Of a DNA stretch of 60,869 bases, positions 25,554 to 33,003 are shown one piece after another. Numbering within the stretch: the first letter of the stretch is position 1; the number at the start of each line of letters is the position of its first letter. The DNA lies in the NCBI GenBank assembly GCA_910588955.1, contig CAJURQ010000020.1, positions 1 through 60,869 on the forward strand, in the 5' to 3' direction. The notes under the pieces were generated by a model. That model saw only the letters and a list, made by a program, of their open reading frames with translations. It searched no databases and was not told where the DNA came from. This stretch comes from an uncultured Lachnospiraceae bacterium (GTDB lineage Bacteria; Bacillota; Clostridia; Lachnospirales; Lachnospiraceae). Made by a program: the position numbers and the translations under genes.

Positions 25554-26222
25554 ATGCGTATTTTAATTGCCGAGGATGAAACGGAACTGGCGAAGGGACT
25601 TAAATTCCCTCTGGAAAAGAATAAATTCACCGTGGACGTGGTGCACGACGGCGCAGAGGCGCTGACCTATTTTCGGGGCAGGGATTACGACGTTGTGGTG
25701 TTGGATATTATGATGCCGAAAGTGAACGGGCTGGATGTGCTGCGGGAGATTCGGGGGACAGGCTCGGGGGTTCCCGTGTTGATGCTGACGGCGAAGGCGG
25801 AAATTGAGAACCGGGTGGCGGGACTGGAAGCAGGAGCGGATGATTACCTCCCGAAACCTTTTGCCAGCCCAGAGTTTATCGCCAGAGTGAAGGCGCTTTC
25901 GCGCAGAAATGCGGGATATACGGAACTTTGCCTGTCCTTCGGAAATGTGCGGCTTGACTGCAACCGGTATGAGATGACATGTCAGGATCGGGCGGTGCGT
26001 CTGAACAATAAAGAATTTCAACTGATGGAACTTTTTATGCGCAACCCCCGCTTTGTGTTTTCGACGGCGCACCTGATGGATAAGATATGGGGACAGGATT
26101 CAGAGGCAGATATCAGTGTGATCTGGACCTACGTGGGATTCCTCCGGAAGAAACTAAAGGAACTGGAAGCTGATATCGAGATACGGACAGCACGCGGCGC
26201 AGGGTATTATCTTGATTTATAG
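25554..26222 (+). CDS. OmpR-family response regulator (second system)
   Basis: A 222-residue regulator with receiver motifs ILIAEDETELAKGL, VVLDIMMPKVNGLDVL with the phospho-acceptor Asp, and DDYLPKPF with the conserved Lys. A C-terminal winged helix follows (LNNKEFQLMELFM, VIWTYVGFLRKKLKEL, ARGAGYYLDL). It is followed by its kinase 30 bases later and then by the VTC-DUF4956-CotH cassette, which is a plausible target. It is transcribed away from the exporter-linked regulator. Confidence 0.93.
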   Translation: MRILIAEDETELAKGLKFPLEKNKFTVDVVHDGAEALTYFRGRDYDVVVLDIMMPKVNGLDVLREIRGTGSGVPVLMLTAKAEIENRVAGLEAGADDYLPKPFASPEFIARVKALSRRNAGYTELCLSFGNVRLDCNRYEMTCQDRAVRLNNKEFQLMELFMRNPRFVFSTAHLMDKIWGQDSEADISVIWTYVGFLRKKLKELEADIEIRTARGAGYYLDL

Positions 26223-26252
26223 AAAAGGTTGGCGGTTTTTTGAGGAGAGCAT

Positions 26253-27476
26253 ATGCTGAAAAAGATACAGAGGCGGTTTATTCTGGCGGCGATGGCGGCG
26301 TTTGGAACGGTCATGCTGCTTATCATTGTCGGAATCAACGCGGCAAACTATTACAGGACAACCTCTATGCAGGACCGGCTTGTGGAGGCGCTGTTCTCAC
26401 ATGAACAGAATGTGACAGCAAAGCCGCGGGCGCCGCGCCCGCCTGTCGGCGATATGCCGGGAAGAGACCCGGAAGCGGCGTTTATGATCCGCTTTTTTAC
26501 GGTGCACTGTAATGCGGACGGCAGGGTCAGGGAGGTTTTGCGGGATTATATTTCTTCCGTGGATGAGGAGACGGCGAAGACATATGTGCAGGACGTTCTC
26601 TCTAAAGGCAGGGAAAGAGGGTACTATAAGGACTATCGCTATCTTGTGAGCCGAAGTGAAAACGGAATTTCGGTTCTCTTTCTGAACACGGCGATTCAGA
26701 TGCAGTCCATGCGTTCCCTGTTTTGGGTCTCTCTGCTTACGGGCGTTGGAAGTCTGCTGTTAGTGTTCGTTTTGGTGATGCTTTTTTCGCGGCGCGCCAT
26801 CAGACCTTATATGAAAAATATAGAGCGGCAGAAACAGTTTATCACGGACGCGGGGCATGAACTGAAAACGCCGATCACCTCCATTGCGACCAGCGCGGAT
26901 ATCGCGGCGATGGAGCATGAGGGCGACGAATGGATTGAAAACATCCGAAAACAGGCGGCGCGGCTTACAAAGCTGGTGGGGGATATGGTTGTGCTGTCAA
27001 GGCTTGATGAGGAGACGCCTTTTCCCGAGAAGGGCAGATTTTCCGTGAGCGAGGCTGCGTGGGAGACAGCGGAGCCTTTTGCGGTTCTGGCGAAAGCAAA
27101 GGGGAAAAATTTCAGTCAGAGCATAGAGGATAATATATCGTTTTTGGGAGACAGGAGCGCCATTCAGCGGATGATCTCTATTTTGCTGGATAACGCGGTC
27201 AGATATTCCGACGACGGCGGCGAGATTCAGATGCGGATTTACCGCAGGAGGGGGAAGGTCTGCATCGAAGTGTCCAATACATGCGGCTTGCCGGACGTCT
27301 CCGATTTGGACAGGCTGTTTGACCGGTTTTACCGTTTAGATGAATCCCGATCCGCTGAGACAGGCGGCACGGGAATCGGTCTGTCCATGGTGCGGGCAAT
27401 CGCGGAAACGCACGGAGGGAGGGCGACGGTGGAAAGCGTGGACGGGAAGGAGATTTGCTTTAGGGTGGTGCTGTAG
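26253..27476 (+). CDS. Sensor histidine kinase (second system)
   Basis: A 407-residue kinase. One membrane helix lies near residues 10-30, then an external sensor of about 110 residues with a Pro/Arg-rich stretch (KPRAPRPPVGD), then a second helix (LLTGVGSLLLVFVLVMLFS). The cytoplasmic part has the H-box ITDAGHELKTPITSI, N-box LLDNAVRYSDDGG, F-box DRFYRLDESR and G2-box GGTGIGLSMV. It pairs with the regulator just upstream. The ligand is unknown. Confidence 0.92.
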   Translation: MLKKIQRRFILAAMAAFGTVMLLIIVGINAANYYRTTSMQDRLVEALFSHEQNVTAKPRAPRPPVGDMPGRDPEAAFMIRFFTVHCNADGRVREVLRDYISSVDEETAKTYVQDVLSKGRERGYYKDYRYLVSRSENGISVLFLNTAIQMQSMRSLFWVSLLTGVGSLLLVFVLVMLFSRRAIRPYMKNIERQKQFITDAGHELKTPITSIATSADIAAMEHEGDEWIENIRKQAARLTKLVGDMVVLSRLDEETPFPEKGRFSVSEAAWETAEPFAVLAKAKGKNFSQSIEDNISFLGDRSAIQRMISILLDNAVRYSDDGGEIQMRIYRRRGKVCIEVSNTCGLPDVSDLDRLFDRFYRLDESRSAETGGTGIGLSMVRAIAETHGGRATVESVDGKEICFRVVL

Positions 27477-27542
27477 AGGTGGGACGGCAAGAGCGCTATT
27501 TATACGAAACGGGAATTGGTTTATGCTTGCACGGCGACGCTT

Positions 27543-27641
27543 GGCGGGGAAAATCTGCGCGATATGAGTAAAAGTGGCGGGGAAAATCTGCATTGCAGGA
27601 ATAAAAATGGCGGGGAAAATCTGCATCGGGAATTGTTCATC
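27543..27641 (+). repeat. Three 33-bp tandem repeats between the kinase and VTC genes
   Basis: The core GGCGGGGAAAATCTGC starts at 27543, 27576 and 27609, exactly 33 bp apart. The remaining 17 bases of each unit vary. 33 bp is close to three turns of the helix, so the cores face the same side of the DNA, as in an array of protein-binding sites. The surrounding 27477-27782 spacer (306 bp) holds no convincing gene; it also contains TATACT at 27685-27690, a possible -10 for the VTC gene. Confidence 0.75.
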
Positions 27642-27782
27642 AAAAAATCACATCTGTTTTTAAGTACATTTTAGGAAAGACATCTATACTTTACCCATAT
27701 TTGATGCAAAAAAGAGAATACGCTTTAGCGGGAACTGTGAAAGAAGGAAACAGTTTCCGCAAGGCACGGAAAGGAGCAACGT

Positions 27783-28475
27783 GTGAATCAGACAGAAGGA
27801 TTCCGGCATGAGCTGAAATACCGGATCGACTATGCGCAGTATATAGAACTGCGAAACCGTCTGCGGACAGTCATGCAAAGCGACGTACATACGGGAGCGG
27901 ACGGAAAATATCTGATACGGAGCATCTATTTCGACAATTATGCCGATAAAGCGCTGCGGGAAAAGACGGACGGCGTTCCGATACGGGAGAAGTTCAGAAT
28001 CAGATATTACAACGATAATTTTTCTTATCTGACACTGGAGAAAAAGATTAAAGAACGCTCGCTTTGCATGAAAGTGGACGCGCAGATTTCAGAGCGGGAG
28101 TGCAGGGCGTTATTGGCGGGAAACGTGGGCTGGATGAGGGAACATTCGTCGCCCTTGGTGAGGGAGCTTTACGCGAAAATGCGTTACCAGATGCTTCGCC
28201 CGAGGGTGCTCGTATCCTATATGCGCGAGCCTTATATTTACCGGGCGGGAAACGTGCGGATTACCTTTGATTCGGATATTCGGACGACGCTGTTCCATCG
28301 GGATTTTCTGGAAGGGAAAGTCGCAGATATTGACACGGCGGAGGCGCCGCGGGATATGATTCTGGAAGTGAAATATGATGCGTTCCTTCCGGAAATGATA
28401 CAGAGGCTTGTCCAGATCAATACATTGCGGCAGACGGCGTTTTCAAAATATGAGGCGTGCAGACGGTTTGGATAA
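27783..28475 (+). CDS. VTC-domain protein (polyphosphate polymerase-like)
   Basis: A 230-residue soluble protein starting at GTG after a GGAG site. FRHELKYRID near the N-terminus, RSIYFDN, REKFRIRYYN, LEKKIKERSLCMKVDA and LEVKYDAFLP build the basic tunnel typical of the VTC/CYTH-like triphosphate-tunnel fold, with alternating Arg/Lys and Glu on beta strands. Yeast Vtc4 uses this fold to make polyphosphate from ATP. The bacterial activity is inferred. It is the first gene of a cassette with DUF4956 and a CotH-type kinase, a combination recurrent in Clostridia. Confidence 0.85.
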   Translation: MNQTEGFRHELKYRIDYAQYIELRNRLRTVMQSDVHTGADGKYLIRSIYFDNYADKALREKTDGVPIREKFRIRYYNDNFSYLTLEKKIKERSLCMKVDAQISERECRALLAGNVGWMREHSSPLVRELYAKMRYQMLRPRVLVSYMREPYIYRAGNVRITFDSDIRTTLFHRDFLEGKVADIDTAEAPRDMILEVKYDAFLPEMIQRLVQINTLRQTAFSKYEACRRFG

Positions 28476-28496
28476 GAAAAAAGGAGGAAAAGAAAA

Positions 28497-29168
28497 ATGA
28501 CTTTTAACGATATATTTTAATCTAGTTTTTTAGAGAATGTAACGCAGTTTTCGGCAGTTGACACTTTGATCGGGATGCTGTTCGCCCTTGTGATTGGGTT
28601 GTTTATTTTTGTGGTCTACAAGAAGACGTTCAACGGTGTGATGTATTCATCCGGGTTTGCGTTGACGCTGGTGGGACTTTCCCTTGTGACAACGTTGGTG
28701 ATAATGGCGGTGACGTCCAATGTGGTGCTCTCGCTAGGCATGGTGGGCGCGCTCTCTATCGTGCGTTTCCGGGCGGCGATCAAGGAGCCGATTGAGATTG
28801 TGTATCTGTTCTGGGCGATTGCGGCAGGGATTGTGATCGGCGCGGGCATGATTCCCCTGGCAGTGATTGGTTCTGCGATTATCGGCGTAATCTTGATTCT
28901 TTTTGCTAGCCGGAAGACGCATGAGAATCCTTACATTTTGATTTTAAACTGCAAGGATGAAAAGGCGGAGGATGTGGCGACGCAGACGGCGCGTGCGGCA
29001 TTGAAGCGGTTTCTTGTAAAATCTAAGACGGTGAATGAAGGCGGCATCGAATTGACGGCGGAGGTTCGTCTGGCGGACGCGGCAACGTCTTTTGTCAACA
29101 GACTGCATGAGATCGAGGGCGTGGGAAATGTTACCCTCGTGAGCTACAACGGGGAGTATATGTCATAA
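28497..29168 (+). CDS. DUF4956 membrane protein with in-frame stop at codon 8
   Basis: The natural start appears to be ATG 28497, well placed after AAGGAGG. Seven codons follow (MTFNDIF), then TAA at 28518-28520, after which the same frame continues with SSFLENVTQFSAVDTLIGMLF and the rest of the family sequence. A single T-to-A change would restore Lys. Beyond the stop lie four or five membrane helices (about residues 24-140) and a ferredoxin-like C-terminal domain of DUF4956. All helices lie after the stop, so reinitiation at TTG 28566 or ATG 28575 could still make a nearly complete protein, but no ribosome site is visible there. It is either a nonsense allele or a sequence error. Confidence 0.8.
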
Positions 29169-29264
29169 TGACGGGTGGGATAGCTGTGTGCTGCTTGTTA
29201 CATGTATGTTCATGTTTTGGTTGATCAAAGTTGTGCCAAAAGCGGCGCGGAAATGAGGTGAAGT

Positions 29265-30848
29265 ATGATTTCTCACAGGCATATAACGAAGATTGTAGGT
29301 GTGATGATGGCTGTCGCCGTTGCGTTTTGCTTTTGGCTGATGGGACTTTCACAGGAGGCGGTGGAGACGCTTGGCGGCGTCAAGGTGCAGATGGCGTACG
29401 AATCGGCACTGTTCGATACGGAAAAGCTTATGCGTGTCGATATTCAGATAGAGGAAGAGGAATGGGCGGATATGCTGGAAAACGCCATGGCGGAAGAGTA
29501 TTATTCCTGTGATGTGCTCGTCAATGACCAGAAAATATGCAATGTAGGGATTCGACCGAAGGGAAATACCAGTTTGTCGGCGATTGCCATGAATCCCGAC
29601 ACGGACAGATACAGTTTAAAACTGGAATTTGACCATTATGTGGAAGGGCAGACCTGTCTGGGGCTTGATAAATTGATTTTAAATAATAATTACGCGGACG
29701 CCACCAGCATGAAGGAGGCTGTGGTCTATGATATGTATCAGTATCTGGGGGCGGACGCATCCTTGTATAATTATGCGGAAGTTTCGGTGAACGGCGAATA
29801 TATTGGCGTATATCTGGCATTGGAAGCCGTGGAGGAAAGCTTTTTGATGCGGAATTACGGAACCGGGGACGGCAAGTTATATAAGCCTGACGGGATGCAG
29901 ATGGGCGGCGGGTCTAAAGATGGGAATTTCAGGGAAAAGCCCACCAAGCCCGGAGGCGAAGATTTTGACTTTGCAGAGTTTGCGGGACAGGAACCGCCGG
30001 ATATGGGAAAGATGCCGCCGGGTGGCGATCATGCTATGGGCGGCGGGAACGGCGCGAATCTCAACTACACGGATGGGGAATTGTCCAGCTATTCTGACAT
30101 ATGGGACAGTGAGGTGACGGATTCTGGGAAGACCGATCACAGCCGGGTGGTTACCGCCCTCAAAAACATTAATGAGGGGACTGACCTTGAGAAATATCTG
30201 GATGTGGATAACATCTTAAAATATATGGCGGTACATGCGTTTTCCGTAAACATTGATAGTCTTTCCGGGAACATGGCGCATAATTACTATCTGTATGAAT
30301 ACAATGGTATGCTGAATATTCTTCCGTGGGATTACAACCTTTCTTTTGGAGGTATGAATCAGGGACGGGAGAGCGGCGCGTCGGAGGTAGTCAATGATGC
30401 GGTGGATACGCCTTTTCAGGGGACGACGTTTTTTGACGCGCTTCTGGAGAACGAGTCATATCTCTCCCGCTATCACGAGTATCTGAGAGAGCTTTCGCAG
30501 GAGTATGTCCTGAACGGACGGTTTGAGGAAGTCTATCAGGGAATCCGAAGCAGGATTGACATGCTGGTGGAAATTGATCCGACTGCTTTTTATTCCTATG
30601 AAGAATATAGCGCGGGCGCGGAAATGCTGTATCAGACGGTAATGCTGCGGGCGGAAAGCGTCAGTGGGCAGATTGACGGTACCATACCCGCTACAGATGA
30701 AGAACAGCGGGCGGGCGCGACTGAGTTGGTGGACGCGTCAGAAATTGATATCTCCGTTATGGGGGTGATGGATATGGGAGGGGAGGAAAAGAAAAAGTCG
30801 CGAGGATGGCGGGCAGAAGATAAACATATTACACAGGGAAATTCATAG
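29265..30848 (+). CDS. CotH-family kinase, membrane-anchored or secreted
   Basis: A 527-residue protein with an N-terminal signal or anchor helix (residues about 8-28). The CotH core follows: RPKGNTSLSA, YSLKLEFDHY, LGLDKLILNNNYADATSMKEAVVYDMY, NGEYIGVYLALEAVEE, then LPWDYNLSFGG with the metal-binding Asp near the end of the kinase domain. A Gly/Met/Pro-rich insert (about residues 205-265) interrupts the domain. B. subtilis CotH phosphorylates spore-coat proteins; secreted clostridial forms are common, and their substrates are unknown. GAGGTGA precedes the ATG. It closes the VTC-DUF4956-CotH cassette and lies just before spmA. Confidence 0.85.
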   Translation: MISHRHITKIVGVMMAVAVAFCFWLMGLSQEAVETLGGVKVQMAYESALFDTEKLMRVDIQIEEEEWADMLENAMAEEYYSCDVLVNDQKICNVGIRPKGNTSLSAIAMNPDTDRYSLKLEFDHYVEGQTCLGLDKLILNNNYADATSMKEAVVYDMYQYLGADASLYNYAEVSVNGEYIGVYLALEAVEESFLMRNYGTGDGKLYKPDGMQMGGGSKDGNFREKPTKPGGEDFDFAEFAGQEPPDMGKMPPGGDHAMGGGNGANLNYTDGELSSYSDIWDSEVTDSGKTDHSRVVTALKNINEGTDLEKYLDVDNILKYMAVHAFSVNIDSLSGNMAHNYYLYEYNGMLNILPWDYNLSFGGMNQGRESGASEVVNDAVDTPFQGTTFFDALLENESYLSRYHEYLRELSQEYVLNGRFEEVYQGIRSRIDMLVEIDPTAFYSYEEYSAGAEMLYQTVMLRAESVSGQIDGTIPATDEEQRAGATELVDASEIDISVMGVMDMGGEEKKKSRGWRAEDKHITQGNS

Positions 30849-30934
30849 AATGAAACAAAGAAGATATGATACGGGCGTGCCGTTCATGCAATTTCGGATT
30901 GATGGAAATGAGACGGTAAGCCGAAGGGGTTTCC

Positions 30935-31597
30935 ATGTTAAATTATATCTGGGCATTTATGATTTTGATCGGCGTCGTGTACGGTGCGTTCACGGGGAAG
31001 ATGGCGGAGGTGACGAGCGCGGCGCTAGAGTCCGCCGGGGACGCGGTCTCCCTCTGCATCACCATGATCGGCGTGATGGCGCTGTGGGTGGGATTGATGG
31101 AGATTGCGCAGAAATCGGGACTGATAGCAAAGCTGACGAGAGGGATACAACCCTTCATCAGCTTTCTTTTTCCGCGTATCCCGAAAGGGCATCCGGCGAG
31201 GGAGTACATAGCCACGAACTTGATTGCAAATGTGCTGGGGCTTGGCTGGGCGTGTACGCCGGCGGGATTGAAGGCGATGGAGGAGTTGGCGAAGCTGGAG
31301 GCGGAGAGAGGGACGCCGGGGTATGCGGCAGATGGAATCGCTGCAAATGGCGGCGCGGAAACGGCTGGCGGGAAGAAAGGGAAACGGGAGCGCGTCGCCA
31401 GCAACGAGATGTGTACGTTTTTGATATTAAATATTTCATCTTTGCAGCTGATACCGGTGAATATGATTGCGTACCGGCAGCAGTACGGGAGCGTGAACCC
31501 GGCGGCGATTATCGCGCCGGCGATTGTGGCGACGTTTGTCAGTACGGCGGTGGCGGTGGTGTATTGTAAGGTGAGGGATAGGAAGCGGAGAGATTGA
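30935..31597 (+). CDS. spmA: Spore maturation protein A
   Basis: A 220-residue membrane protein of the nucleoside-recognition/SpmA family. It starts MLNYIWAFMILIGVVYGAFTG and has MEIAQKSGLIAKLTRGIQPF, then NLIANVLGLGWACTPAGLKAMEEL and the C-terminal NEMCTFLILNISSLQLIPVNMIAYR. With SpmB it is needed for spore core dehydration in B. subtilis. spmB normally follows directly but is at 55418 here. The last 328 bp are duplicated at 35234, seven base differences apart by eye. The AT-rich island starts immediately downstream. Confidence 0.92.
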   Translation: MLNYIWAFMILIGVVYGAFTGKMAEVTSAALESAGDAVSLCITMIGVMALWVGLMEIAQKSGLIAKLTRGIQPFISFLFPRIPKGHPAREYIATNLIANVLGLGWACTPAGLKAMEELAKLEAERGTPGYAADGIAANGGAETAGGKKGKRERVASNEMCTFLILNISSLQLIPVNMIAYRQQYGSVNPAAIIAPAIVATFVSTAVAVVYCKVRDRKRRD

Positions 31598-31614
31598 TGA
31601 TTCTCCGCTTTTTT
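31583..31614 (+). terminator. Terminator overlapping the spmA stop
   Basis: AAGCGGAGA (31583-31591) pairs with TCTCCGCTT (31602-31610), followed by T residues. The stem begins inside the last spmA codons. A related hairpin follows the duplicated spmA end at 35552, so the terminator was duplicated with it. Confidence 0.8.
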
Positions 31615-31720
31615 CATTATTTATAATCCAATGTTTTATCGGATATATATAAGAAAATATGAGAGAAAATCGAAGTATACAATATATGAAATCGAAATAT
31701 TATCGGATTATATATTGCAA

Positions 31721-31749
31721 TTGACATATAATAAGCACAAACGTATAAT
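31721..31749 (+). promoter_or_regulatory. Consensus promoter of the recombinase-like gene
   Basis: TTGACA (31721-31726), 17 bases, TATAAT (31744-31749): both hexamers perfect. It lies 30 bases before the ATG at 31779. The flanking AT-rich DNA contains partly inverted TATAATCC/GGATATATA and TATCGGATTATATA motifs (about 31620-31715), which could be binding sites for an element-encoded protein. Confidence 0.8.
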
Positions 31750-31778
31750 AATATAAAATATTGGAAAGGACTAATTGC

Positions 31779-32759
31779 ATGAATTACCAAAAAATAATTG
31801 ATGACTTTATAACAGAATATCCGGATTATAAAAGTGATGTAATGAATTTTACCGAATATTTGGAAATACATTGGGGAAATTCTTTGTCGGGAGAACCACT
31901 CCGTATTCTACTTAAGGGTATAGATGTTGAATTTATATTACAGAGCCTGATTTATAATGTGGAAGATATACAGCGATATAAGAGCAAGACAAAGGCTAAA
32001 CGGTATGCCACCGTGATAGGATTGTTTTTTAACTACATCCGAAAGACTACAGATATTGCAAATCCTGAATTATATGATGCAATTTCTTTCAACCGCCTGC
32101 GGGAAAATTCATATATGAAACGAATGATGGCATATATTGAGAAATGTGATTTGCTGGCGGGCATAGTTGAGCAGGAGCCTTTGACATTTATGCAAGCCGA
32201 AGAGCTTTTGGCATGGTCAAATGAACAGCTTGAAGATACGGAATGGGGAGGGGCTACGGATCTTAAGAAAGCAATGGCGGCTATCGGAATAAAAATGATG
32301 ATGCTTTATGGGATCACATATCGTGAATTGAGAAAAATCAAATGGGAGAATTTTGATGAATATTATGGTTTTATTATAGTAAATGGCTTTGAACTTCGTT
32401 TGCCGCCCAAATTGTCAAGACAGTTACAGCAGGTGCAGAAATTTGTTTTTCAGAATAAAGTAAAGAGCAATGATGACTTGCTTTTCATAGATGGGAATGG
32501 AGAACCATGGGGAGAGATAACATCTTCTTCTGGGATCCCTGACTATTTAGGGACTTTAATAGAGATGACAAGTGTAACAAGTATTGTCAAGTATGGAATT
32601 GGACAACTTCTCAAGGCAGGTTTAAGTGATTCTGTTATAAAAAAAATAACGGGTGCAAGTGATAAGCTGATTCAAGGGTGCCTTTTGACGGAGGATGATG
32701 AACTCAAAAAGATTATAAATAATAAAATTGTAATGGCAGAGTTATATTATGAATTTTAA
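31779..32759 (+). CDS. Tyrosine-recombinase-like protein lacking catalytic residues
   Basis: 326 residues from ATG 31779, after GGAAAGGA. The N-terminal ~110 residues resemble a SAM-like core-binding domain. LTFMQAEELLAW followed by AAIGIKMMMLYGITYRELRKIKWENF (split here at residues 166-191) aligns with the Arg I box of tyrosine recombinases, but the catalytic Arg position is Thr180. LLKAGLSDSVIKKITGAS (277-294) aligns with the HxxR-to-GH region, where Arg, His and His are replaced by Val270, Lys271 and Ala293, and no nucleophilic Tyr is found at the expected place. It should bind DNA but not cut it. Base composition is far more AT-rich than the host genes. It is followed 244 bp later by the HEPN-type gene. 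Confidence 0.7.
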   Translation: MNYQKIIDDFITEYPDYKSDVMNFTEYLEIHWGNSLSGEPLRILLKGIDVEFILQSLIYNVEDIQRYKSKTKAKRYATVIGLFFNYIRKTTDIANPELYDAISFNRLRENSYMKRMMAYIEKCDLLAGIVEQEPLTFMQAEELLAWSNEQLEDTEWGGATDLKKAMAAIGIKMMMLYGITYRELRKIKWENFDEYYGFIIVNGFELRLPPKLSRQLQQVQKFVFQNKVKSNDDLLFIDGNGEPWGEITSSSGIPDYLGTLIEMTSVTSIVKYGIGQLLKAGLSDSVIKKITGASDKLIQGCLLTEDDELKKIINNKIVMAELYYEF

Positions 32760-32826
32760 GAGAAAATAAAGTAAATGTTACAGGGAGAAATAATTTGTTT
32801 AAGAAAAACTAGATGAAAAATATCTA

Positions 32827-32881
32827 AAGAGGTAATTCTTTTCGCAGGGGCTATGCCTCACCGCTAAAGAAAATACCTCTT
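32827..32881 (+). repeat. Long imperfect hairpin upstream of the HEPN-type gene
   Basis: AAGAGGTA (32827-32834) pairs with TACCTCTT (32874-32881). TCTTT (32837-32841) pairs with AAAGA (32866-32870), and an inner GGGGC/GCCTC stem lies in the loop. No T-run follows, so it does not look like a terminator. It may be a structured RNA, a cruciform or a recombinase-like protein site. Confidence 0.55.
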
Positions 32882-32899
32882 CTATCCATAAATGATTAT

Positions 32900-32937
32900 G
32901 CCTTTATTAATTGAAATTATACATGGAATTTAAAGGC
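32900..32937 (+). repeat. Second inverted repeat upstream of the HEPN-type gene
   Basis: GCCTTTATTAATT (32900-32912) is nearly complementary to AATTTAAAGGC (32927-32937). It lies between the long hairpin and the short tandem repeats. Purpose is not known. Confidence 0.45.
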
Positions 32938-32955
32938 GTGTCAATTAAAATTTGT

Positions 32956-32989
32956 ACGAATAGGAAGTGACGAATAGGAAGTGAATAGG
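32956..32989 (+). repeat. Short tandem repeat just ahead of the HEPN-type gene
   Basis: ACGAATAGGAAGTG occurs twice head to tail (32956-32969, 32970-32983), followed by a partial third copy (AATAGG). It sits 15-48 bp before the ATG at 33004, over the expected promoter or leader, so it could affect expression through copy-number change or protein binding. Confidence 0.65.
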
Positions 32990-33003
32990 CATGGGAGGTA
33001 CTG

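Noticed and set aside
27336..27626. Minus-strand frame encoding 11-residue QIFPA repeats
   Set aside because: It is a by-product of the 33-bp tandem repeats and overlaps the end of the histidine kinase gene; no ribosome site or family resemblance.
28518..28520. TAA in the DUF4956 gene as programmed recoding
   Set aside because: No recoding signal such as a downstream hairpin was found; a nonsense change or read error is simpler.
29168..29257. Short hydrophobic frames between DUF4956 and the CotH gene
   Set aside because: Two overlapping short frames are open, but neither has a proper start with a ribosome site.
30850..31569. Open frame of 239 codons overlapping spmA in another frame
   Set aside because: Its translation is Gly/Arg/Asp-rich with no recognisable fold, while the spmA frame encodes a well-known membrane protein with a ribosome site.
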